32,403 bases of DNA, from positions 1-32,403 of the IMG/VR virus record IMGVR_UViG_3300010412_000054; one strand, 5' to 3'. The stretch comes from a virus. Shown piece by piece: positions 23,299-29,659 of this stretch. Made by a program: the position numbers and the translations under genes. The notes beneath the pieces were generated by a model. It was given only the letters and a program-made list of their open reading frames with translations, did not search any database and was not told the DNA's origin. Positions within the stretch are counted from its first letter, which is position 1, and every line of letters begins with the position of its first letter.

Positions 23299-23504
23299 TT
23301 GTTGGCCAGCAATACAGGCACAAAAAGTCTGGCAGACTGGTCAGGATTGAAAAAATCATTGTGAATGAATTTGATGGCAGTGATTCACATTTTCTGATTG
23401 CAACGTGGCTAAGAAATGGAATTCCTGGCCACACACACATGGTCAGGATTCAAAGGTTCAAATCAATCCTTGATGATTTTGAGGTGATACATGATGACAA
23501 ATGA
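23295..23504 (+). CDS. Small hypothetical protein between patatin and amidase
   Basis: The 69-residue product starts at an ATG overlapping the patatin stop (ATGA), so it is co-translated. It is basic at the start (MIVGQQYRHKKSGRLVRIEK), then has alternating hydrophobic residues, suggesting a small beta-barrel (SH3-like), and ends acidic (DDFEVIHDDK). No enzymatic motif or membrane segment. The tight coupling suggests a helper of the patatin or amidase, which is inference only. Confidence 0.6.
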   Translation: MIVGQQYRHKKSGRLVRIEKIIVNEFDGSDSHFLIATWLRNGIPGHTHMVRIQRFKSILDDFEVIHDDK

Positions 23505-24261
23505 GGAAAAAATTGAGGAAATCAAAAAACATTTGAGAAATGGCCTGATTGACATTCAAAAGGCCTATCATTTGATTGATACGTTTGAGGAAATCATGCC
23601 AAGTAAACCAGAAAAAATTCAGAAATCATTGCCTGGTGCAGTTGTTGAACCAGTTTCACACACTCAGAGAGGCAAAATAAAAGGTGGCCCTAGGGGTGCA
23701 GTCATTCATTTCACTGCAGGTCAGAGTGCATTTTCTGCATTGGATACAGGCAAAAAAAATGGTCACTATTTCATGTCAATTGAGAGAAATGGCCAATGGC
23801 ATATTCCAACAGGGTTTTCCATTGATTCATGGGGATATCATTGCGGTGAATCCAAATGGCCAGACCATGAGTTGGGTGGTTTTTTGGATTGCAACAGGGA
23901 ATTGATGGGCATTGAATTGGTTGCAGGTGGCAGACTGACATTGAAAAATGGCCATTGGGAAACCTGGTTTGAAAAAAGAATCCCCATAGACCAAACCAGA
24001 TATGTTGAAACCACTGCCAACATCAAAGGTGGCACATATCACATTTTCACCCCTGAACAGGAAAAATCATTGATTGATTTGCTGATGTTTTTGAAAAACA
24101 ACAATCCTGACAGATTCAATTTTGATTTTGTCCTTGGCCATGATGAGGTGTCTGGCCCTCAGGGTTTGGGATACTGGCGAAAAACTGACCCAGGTGCAGC
24201 ACTGTCAATGACCATGCCTGAATTCAGAAAATTGTTGAAAAAGAAATATGAGGGGAATTGA
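23491..24261 (+). CDS. N-acetylmuramoyl-L-alanine amidase (Amidase_2 endolysin)
   Basis: The 256-residue enzyme cleaves the bond between N-acetylmuramic acid and L-alanine in peptidoglycan. The zinc ligands are H73 (AVIHFTAG), H217 (VLGHDEV) and D233 (KTDPG), with WGYHCGES and GIELV between, as in the Amidase_2 family. An N-terminal helical segment of about 45 residues precedes the domain; there is no signal peptide, so access to the wall would need a holin. GAGGTG lies six bases upstream of the first of two adjacent ATGs (23491 or 23494). The next gene begins at its stop (TGATG). Confidence 0.9.
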   Translation: MMTNEEKIEEIKKHLRNGLIDIQKAYHLIDTFEEIMPSKPEKIQKSLPGAVVEPVSHTQRGKIKGGPRGAVIHFTAGQSAFSALDTGKKNGHYFMSIERNGQWHIPTGFSIDSWGYHCGESKWPDHELGGFLDCNRELMGIELVAGGRLTLKNGHWETWFEKRIPIDQTRYVETTANIKGGTYHIFTPEQEKSLIDLLMFLKNNNPDRFNFDFVLGHDEVSGPQGLGYWRKTDPGAALSMTMPEFRKLLKKKYEGN

Positions 24262-24476
24262 TGGGATATCTGAAAATCACAGATTCATGTGGCAATGTGG
24301 TTGTTGAATTGGGTGAAAAAATAGATGACCAACATGAAATCATATACAATGGTGATGGCACTGTGACACAATCACACAGATATGAGCCAACTCAATACCT
24401 GCCACCAACTGATGACCAATGGCAGGCATTTGAAAACTGGCTGATTGCAACAGGCAGAATGAAAAAATCAGAATAA
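24261..24476 (+). CDS. Small hypothetical protein
   Basis: The start is the ATG at 24261 (71 residues), overlapping the amidase stop by one base with AGGGG upstream. The sequence MGYLKITDSCGNVVVELGEK then DDQHEIIYNGDGTVTQSHRY looks like a short beta domain followed by a helix DDQWQAFENWLIATGRMKKS. It is the last gene of the rightward cassette and overlaps the leftward structural gene end by 9 bp. Function unknown. Confidence 0.6.
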   Translation: MGYLKITDSCGNVVVELGEKIDDQHEIIYNGDGTVTQSHRYEPTQYLPPTDDQWQAFENWLIATGRMKKSE

Positions 24477-25280
24477 TAATGGTGCAGCATATGTGGTGGT
24501 ATTGACACCAACTCTGATTCTGCGTGTGGTGAAATCATGTTGAAACCTGTACTGCAATTCACATTGTGGTGGCATCACAAATCTGTCAGGTGCAGGATAC
24601 AACTGAAAATAATCATCATTTCTCACCTCAACAAATGAACCACCAACCAGATTCATCACAGTCACTGTTTGACCATCACCACTGGTTGAAACAAATTTCA
24701 ATTCAGCCAACTGCGCAGGACCGCCACTGTTTTCTGAAATGAATGTGTGCAAATCAACAATTGCAAATTCATTGATGCCTGTTGAAAACAATGTCCCTGT
24801 TGCCAATGAGGTGCCTGTGTGTTCAAACCACCGTTGTCCATTTCCTGTTTTCAAATAGTCTAATGTGCCAGATTCCTGTTTGTATTTTGCAAAAATGCAC
24901 TCAAGGGTGACACCATCATCTGTTGCAGTGTCTGCCCAATAGACCAATCTCTGATTTGGGCCAAGGGTGATTGATGGGTGAATTCCTGCATAGGTCAGGC
25001 CAAAATATTTGTTGAATTTCAAATCATCATTGCCAACGCCGCTTAGTGAGCCAACAAGATTTCTCTCAGGCACAATCCACATTTGATTGCCACCACCATC
25101 TGATTCAATCCACATTCTGTGTGTGCAACCGTTTGAATACCATCTGACAATTTTGACCTCTGCAGTTTCATTGGTGCCAGTCTGACAAATGATTTCATTG
25201 TTGATAAGTTGATTTGAACCTATTGACAATCTCTTAAGGCCACCACCATTGTATGGCATGGTTTTCACAACTGTTGACAT
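24468..25280 (-). CDS. Putative tail or surface structural protein
   Basis: The 270-residue product follows the 177-residue structural gene in the leftward late operon and is its last gene. Beta-rich with Gly/Asn loops, for example GGGNQMWIVPERNLVGSLSG and FFQLYPAPDRF-like segments late in the protein, it resembles tail fibre accessory or capsid-surface proteins. No membrane or catalytic motif. AGGGGAAAAA precedes its ATG. It converges with the rightward cassette (9-bp overlap), marking the end of the late transcription unit. Confidence 0.6.
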   Translation of the reverse strand: MSTVVKTMPYNGGGLKRLSIGSNQLINNEIICQTGTNETAEVKIVRWYSNGCTHRMWIESDGGGNQMWIVPERNLVGSLSGVGNDDLKFNKYFGLTYAGIHPSITLGPNQRLVYWADTATDDGVTLECIFAKYKQESGTLDYLKTGNGQRWFEHTGTSLATGTLFSTGINEFAIVDLHTFISENSGGPAQLAELKFVSTSGDGQTVTVMNLVGGSFVEVRNDDYFQLYPAPDRFVMPPQCELQYRFQHDFTTRRIRVGVNTTTYAAPLLF

Positions 25281-25289
25281 TTTTTCCCC

Positions 25290-25823
25290 TTAGCGTGGTT
25301 TGTAATACAGTGACAAACCTAAATCATAGGCATTTGTCATCACTGTATCAATATCAAATCTCAATGCATCACCTGCATTCAAATCAGTCACATTCAAAAC
25401 AGGCCTTGTCATTCCTGTGCCACCACCAATGCCATTGGCCAAGGTGCCAACATAGGCAAAGTCAACTGCAGCACTTGAAATGGCAGGTTTGGTTGTGAAA
25501 ATTGTGCCTGCATCAACACCTGGTGCAGTGTACCTGTGCAAATCAACAGTTGTTGTGCCTGAATCACCACCCTTTTTGTTGTATAAAACCACATCAAAAA
25601 TGGTGATGTTGAATGGTATTGCAAAAAACAAATCAATGCCAACAACACCAGTTTGAAAAAGTGAATATGGGCCATTCACCACCCATGATCTGGTGTCATA
25701 TTGCCTCTCATTGATGAAATTGATTGACTGACCCATTCTTGAAAATGTGCCTTCAGTCACCCCTGCCCTGTATTGTGTTTCCTCAATTTGAATATTTCTC
25801 CGCGCAGGTGTCAAATCTGCCAT
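25290..25823 (-). CDS. Putative tail structural protein
   Basis: The 177-residue protein is beta-rich with aromatic and Gly residues (FFAIPFNITIFDVVLYNKKG near residues 66-85), typical of fibre or fibre-tip accessory domains. AAAGGGGTGAT precedes the ATG. It lies directly after the large hub protein and before another structural gene, so a tail-tip role is likely. No named family recognised. Confidence 0.6.
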   Translation of the reverse strand: MADLTPARRNIQIEETQYRAGVTEGTFSRMGQSINFINERQYDTRSWVVNGPYSLFQTGVVGIDLFFAIPFNITIFDVVLYNKKGGDSGTTTVDLHRYTAPGVDAGTIFTTKPAISSAAVDFAYVGTLANGIGGGTGMTRPVLNVTDLNAGDALRFDIDTVMTNAYDLGLSLYYKPR

Positions 25824-25835
25824 ATCATCACCCCT

Positions 25836-28295
25836 TTAAATATACCTGTATGGTGCGCCACCATCGGCACTGACACCAATTAAATCAACCAAATGAATAT
25901 TTGATGGCACAAATCCAAGGTCAGTTTCAACTGTGATTTGGCCACCTGAAATGTCAGTCACCTTTGATTCAGGACTGACAACAGTGAATCCCTCATCATG
26001 CACCACCAACTGACAACCAATGAAAAACTTGGGAGCATCAGCCAATGCAACATTGAAAATAAACTGGCTCACACCAGATGTTACACTAACCTGTGGGCCA
26101 ATGAAAACATGAATTTGTTTCCAAGGTTGTGCAAATTTTGGGTCAGGATTTTCAGGATAAAATGGCATTTCCAACAAATAGTTTTCACCAGGTGTGAATG
26201 GCAATGCAGGCGATAGGTTCAGGAAATCTGCAGTCAAACCGCCAACAGAATCAATGAATGACTCCCCAAAAATTGTCCAATCATCATTGTGGACAATCAC
26301 AGGTTGACCAACAAAATCACGCCATTTTGCAATTTCAAATTGAGTGTCTGATGTGCCAAATGACCTTTTCAGTTTTATGACTGATGCAGTTGAACCAGTG
26401 TTGATGTATGATGATGGGCCAATCACACCATATCTGCCATCTGTATTGTAATTTGTTTGTTGCAGGGTCAGTTGAATTGAACCTGTTTTGATGTTCATTC
26501 TTTTTTGCACACACTCATATATTTTTTGTGATGGTTTTCTGTCACCAGATTCAATGTCAACAAACTTGAGTTTTTCATCACCCATCACAACAGTGTCACC
26601 AACTTCGATTGCAAAACCTGACCTGAAATCAACCTCAAGGTCAATTGATTCAGCGGCAAATTGATATCTGTCTTTTATTCTCTGTGTGTTGCGGTTGATG
26701 AGGTCAATGGTGGCACCGTTTTCCCTCATTCCTAATGATTCAATTTGCAGTTTTTGAATGCCTTTGCGCTTGAACCTTGAAATTGAATCTGCTAAAAATG
26801 TCGCAACACCAGACTTGTATTTGTCACCAAGGTTTTCCTTGTCGATTTTATACACTATGGCGTTGTAAAAATCCTTGTTTACAGACCTTGTTGTGATGAT
26901 TTTTGACCCGTTTTTGACTCTGTCTGCATCTAGGGTGACTGTGTTTGAATCTGCCAATGGTGGGAATGTGATGCCAATTGAGGCCCTGCCTTTTCTTGGC
27001 AGAGAGTAAAGTGCAGAGGGCCAGTAAATTTGGGTATTGATGTCCTCACCACTGAATGCATCAGTCAAACGGAAATCATAATCAGCAATTTGGCCTGCAA
27101 ACAAGGATTTTAATTTTTCATGTTGAACCACATCTGTGAATGTTGGGTCCATTGCAAGGCCATCATTTAAAACATTGTATTTTGAATCAAATGAAACCTC
27201 TGCACTTGTCGTTTCCTCAAGAACAAGTGAGGCATCAATCACAATGAATTGGCCATCAACATCATCGAAAATTTCAATCACCTCAACATTGGTGACATTG
27301 TTTGGCCCATTTGTGGCACCAGTGATGGTGATGAAATCACCAGCAACAATGCCATAAAGCAATTGCAGATTCACACCTTGAAAATACACTGCATTTGCAA
27401 CACTCAATTCCTCTGATATTTTGACAAATGAGGTGGCCTTAATACCACTGACAAATGGTGAATCTGAACCAGACACCATGAATTTGAGGGCCAAATCAAT
27501 GGCATTTTCCTGAAATCTGTAAAATGATGAAACCTTTGCACCTGCCTCATGTATGACTGCAGTGGTGCCAAGTTGCGCTCTGACAACACTGAATGTGTTT
27601 GGTCCAATTGAATTGACCAACATGATTTCATCATCAATTGATATGTATGAGGTCAAACAATCATGTGATGTGAAAAAATCAGAGATTGTTTCATTAACTG
27701 TCAAACCTGTTTGAGTGTCATTCATTTGTGCAGTGAGTGTTTTTGGCACCATTGGCTCAAAAATATCCTGCCTTTTTAGGTTTTCAGGGTGTGCAATTGA
27801 CAGAATTGAACCACCTGCCACATTCCTCACTGAATCAACTGTGCCCTGCAGGACAGGAATAAATGATTCAGGGAATGCAGTGTTGGCAAAACCCAAATAA
27901 ACTGTGGCCTTTTTTGCCAGAATTTCATTCAATATTTTTCCTGGTGAAACCAGGTTGGTTGCAAAACCATTGAAATCAAGAATTTTAAAATCAAGGACTG
28001 TGGTTGATTGAGTGCCACCCTGTGATTGCCTCAACTGTTGTGACAATGTGGTTGATGACCCATTCAGGTCCATGACATTGACCTGGTCCTTGAATTCCAA
28101 CAGGCCACCAATGACCAATGGAATACCCAATGAACTAACATCACCAATGGCCCATTCATCACCAATTCTCAGTTTTTTTGTGACAGGAATGGCACCAATG
28201 AGTGTGGACAATCCCTCAATCTGCACCACAATATTGGGTGTGATTTGGTTTTTCTGTGACTGAATCAGTGCCTCATTGGTTAAATCAAAGGACAT
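25836..28295 (-). CDS. Large tail hub / tail-tip protein
   Basis: At 819 residues this is the second-largest protein. The first half (to about residue 240) includes LEFKDQVNVMDLNGSSTTLS and looks like the beginning of a tail hub. The middle and C-terminal parts are beta-rich, with SSYINTGSTASVIKLKRSFG and a DYDFRLTDAFSGEDINTQIY region. Size, beta content and location in the tail/lysis block suggest a central tail-tip hub comparable with lambda J-type proteins. No enzymatic motif is evident. The gene is coupled to the preceding lipoprotein gene by a TAATG overlap. Family needs a profile search. Confidence 0.6.
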   Translation of the reverse strand: MSFDLTNEALIQSQKNQITPNIVVQIEGLSTLIGAIPVTKKLRIGDEWAIGDVSSLGIPLVIGGLLEFKDQVNVMDLNGSSTTLSQQLRQSQGGTQSTTVLDFKILDFNGFATNLVSPGKILNEILAKKATVYLGFANTAFPESFIPVLQGTVDSVRNVAGGSILSIAHPENLKRQDIFEPMVPKTLTAQMNDTQTGLTVNETISDFFTSHDCLTSYISIDDEIMLVNSIGPNTFSVVRAQLGTTAVIHEAGAKVSSFYRFQENAIDLALKFMVSGSDSPFVSGIKATSFVKISEELSVANAVYFQGVNLQLLYGIVAGDFITITGATNGPNNVTNVEVIEIFDDVDGQFIVIDASLVLEETTSAEVSFDSKYNVLNDGLAMDPTFTDVVQHEKLKSLFAGQIADYDFRLTDAFSGEDINTQIYWPSALYSLPRKGRASIGITFPPLADSNTVTLDADRVKNGSKIITTRSVNKDFYNAIVYKIDKENLGDKYKSGVATFLADSISRFKRKGIQKLQIESLGMRENGATIDLINRNTQRIKDRYQFAAESIDLEVDFRSGFAIEVGDTVVMGDEKLKFVDIESGDRKPSQKIYECVQKRMNIKTGSIQLTLQQTNYNTDGRYGVIGPSSYINTGSTASVIKLKRSFGTSDTQFEIAKWRDFVGQPVIVHNDDWTIFGESFIDSVGGLTADFLNLSPALPFTPGENYLLEMPFYPENPDPKFAQPWKQIHVFIGPQVSVTSGVSQFIFNVALADAPKFFIGCQLVVHDEGFTVVSPESKVTDISGGQITVETDLGFVPSNIHLVDLIGVSADGGAPYRYI

Positions 28296-28645
28296 TAGTC
28301 ACACCTTTTTTTGGCAATTGCCTCAATTTCCTTGAACCATTTCATGTATGATTCATGTGTTTCAAATTCATCATTGATTGGATAACAGATTGACCTGTGC
28401 ATGATTGCCCTATCTTGAGGGTTTTTTGCATCAAGGACAAACTGCCTGTCAGGGTCATTGATTCCTGCACACCCAAATCTCACCCAAGGTTTTTGGTTTT
28501 CATCAAATGTCAGCCACAAACCACATCTGTTGCCATCAGGTTGTGGTGGTATTTTGTTACAACCACTAAGTATTGCGAATACGACCAAGGTCAGCAACAG
28601 CACCAACAAATTCATCAAATGATTGCGCATTCTTGATTCTCTCAT
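28295..28645 (-). CDS. Lipoprotein, outer-membrane spanin (o-spanin) candidate
   Basis: I use the ATG at 28645 (116 residues) because GAGGTG lies upstream at suitable distance. The N-terminus has a basic head (MRESRMRNH), a hydrophobic stretch LLVLLLTLVVFAI and a lipobox LSGC followed by NKIPPQPDG, so a signal peptidase II lipoprotein. An outer-membrane lipoprotein overlapping the 3' end of a gene for a membrane-anchored helical protein is the Rz/Rz1 arrangement, in which the pair fuses the membranes at lysis. The mature part (about 80 residues, with several Cys) is longer than lambda Rz1, so a different lipoprotein function is possible. Confidence 0.6.
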   Translation of the reverse strand: MRESRMRNHLMNLLVLLLTLVVFAILSGCNKIPPQPDGNRCGLWLTFDENQKPWVRFGCAGINDPDRQFVLDAKNPQDRAIMHRSICYPINDEFETHESYMKWFKEIEAIAKKRCD

Positions 28646-28778
28646 GTGCCACCTCAATTTCCTTGTCACGTTCTGCCTTGGCCTTTTTTTCCTCAATGTA
28701 TTTTCTCACCTGACTGGCAATGAATGTTGCCAGCCAATTGAGAATTGCATTGAGAATCCATGTCCCTATTGCACTCAC
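28566..28778 (-). CDS. Membrane-anchored helical protein, inner-membrane spanin candidate
   Basis: The 70-residue protein starts at a GTG. Residues 3-22 (AIGTWILNAILNWLATFIAS) are hydrophobic and would form a membrane anchor; the remainder is a highly charged helix (KYIEEKKAKAERDKEIEVAH). This is the profile of an i-spanin, and the lipoprotein gene overlaps its 3' end by 80 bp in another frame. It is short for an i-spanin, and a holin-type function is an alternative. The ribosome binding site is weak, so it may be coupled to the preceding 59-residue gene. Confidence 0.5.
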   Translation of the reverse strand: MSAIGTWILNAILNWLATFIASQVRKYIEEKKAKAERDKEIEVAHERIKNAQSFDEFVGAVADLGRIRNT

Positions 28779-28780
28779 TA

Positions 28781-28960
28781 TTATTCACCATCTGCCAACA
28801 TATCATCAACAAAATCATCTAGGAATTTCAACACCTGGTCATCCCATGTGTTGTCAGTTTTTTGCACATAGGCCTCTGCCATTTTGAAAATCACCTCATC
28901 ATAAACAACACGCGCAATTTTTTTGACAACTTTTTCAGTCAAAATTTCTTTCCAATTCAT
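28781..28960 (-). CDS. Small acidic protein in the lysis block (59 residues)
   Basis: An ATG at 28960 opens a 59-codon frame to a TAA at 28781: MNWKEILTEKVVKKIARVVY then DEVIFKMAEAYVQKTDNTWD, ending DDFVDDMLADGE. GAGAGGATATTC gives a strong ribosome binding site, and its start overlaps the stop of the CHAP-like gene (ATGA). The C-terminal half is acidic and helical, the first half basic/amphipathic. It fills the gap between two genes that otherwise would leave 180 bp unexplained. Function unknown, perhaps a lysis regulator. Confidence 0.6.
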   Translation of the reverse strand: MNWKEILTEKVVKKIARVVYDEVIFKMAEAYVQKTDNTWDDQVLKFLDDFVDDMLADGE

Positions 28961-29523
28961 GAATATCCTCTCTGTGTTTGGTTGAAAAATGGGTCAACAA
29001 ATCCCATCATAAACCATTTATTGTGGCCATTCATTGACCTTTTTTTCAAGTAAACAAAATCGTTTTTGGCAATGATGAATTGACCATCCCCAGTCAAAAG
29101 GCCAGCCTCAATGCACTCAAATGAGTTTTTGCCAACCACATCTGTGACCAAACCCATGTGGCCCTCTGGCCTGTCTGTATGTTTCCAAACAGCAATGAAA
29201 CCAGGTTCAGGATGACCAAACACCTTGTCCTGATTTCTGAACCAAAATGTCAGGGGATTTGTGGCCTTGAACAGACCAATAGGGATTTCAAATTCATCCT
29301 CAACATGGGTCAGGACTGCATCAATGAAAACCATGCAGAGTTTTTGCCGATCTCTCAAAACCTCAGAGTCATTGAAATCTGCCTGCAAATCCTCAATGTC
29401 CAAAAAGGTTTTTGCAAATTGGACAGCATAGAGGTTTTGTTCATTCTCTGATTTCAAGGTGGCCCTCAATCCTTGAGAGTCGTTTTTGTATGTCATCCAA
29501 CTTGTCAAGAATGAGGCCATCAT
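28957..29523 (-). CDS. CHAP/NlpC-like cysteine peptidase, second wall hydrolase candidate
   Basis: The 188-residue product shows a CHAP-like triad: C63 in KLCMVFIDAV, H122 in EGHMGLVTDV and the acidic NSFECIEAG strand (E136/E139 region) after it. The GFIAVWKHTDRPEGHMGLVT segment is the classical CHAP stretch (GDIAVW...GHVGIV). Such enzymes cut peptidoglycan peptide bonds and often serve as endolysins or virion hydrolases. GAGGTCAC supports the ATG at 29523, although that overlaps the holin-like gene by 83 bp. No signal peptide. This is separate from the zinc amidase encoded on the other strand. Confidence 0.65.
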   Translation of the reverse strand: MMASFLTSWMTYKNDSQGLRATLKSENEQNLYAVQFAKTFLDIEDLQADFNDSEVLRDRQKLCMVFIDAVLTHVEDEFEIPIGLFKATNPLTFWFRNQDKVFGHPEPGFIAVWKHTDRPEGHMGLVTDVVGKNSFECIEAGLLTGDGQFIIAKNDFVYLKKRSMNGHNKWFMMGFVDPFFNQTQRGYS

Positions 29524-29659
29524 GTGACCTCAATTTCTCAATCTCATATTGATTTGCACTGCCCTGTGCATATATTGTTGTCAGCCACACCATGCCACCA
29601 ATCACAAAAACAACAAATGAAATTGGTACTAGGGTATTTTCTGACAACACATTTTTCAC
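29441..29659 (-). CDS. Holin-like membrane protein
   Basis: The 72-residue protein starts at a GTG overlapping the fibre stop (GTGA), with CAGGA upstream. Residues 10-30 (LVPISFVVFVIGGMVWLTTI) form one membrane helix. A charged coiled-coil tail, LDKLDDIQKRLSRIEGHLEI, follows. This type is common next to phage lysins and is annotated as holin or holin-associated. The immediately downstream gene is the CHAP-like hydrolase, consistent with export or activation of that enzyme. The topology also fits a small inner-membrane spanin. Confidence 0.6.
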   Translation of the reverse strand: MKNVLSENTLVPISFVVFVIGGMVWLTTIYAQGSANQYEIEKLRSHDGLILDKLDDIQKRLSRIEGHLEIRE

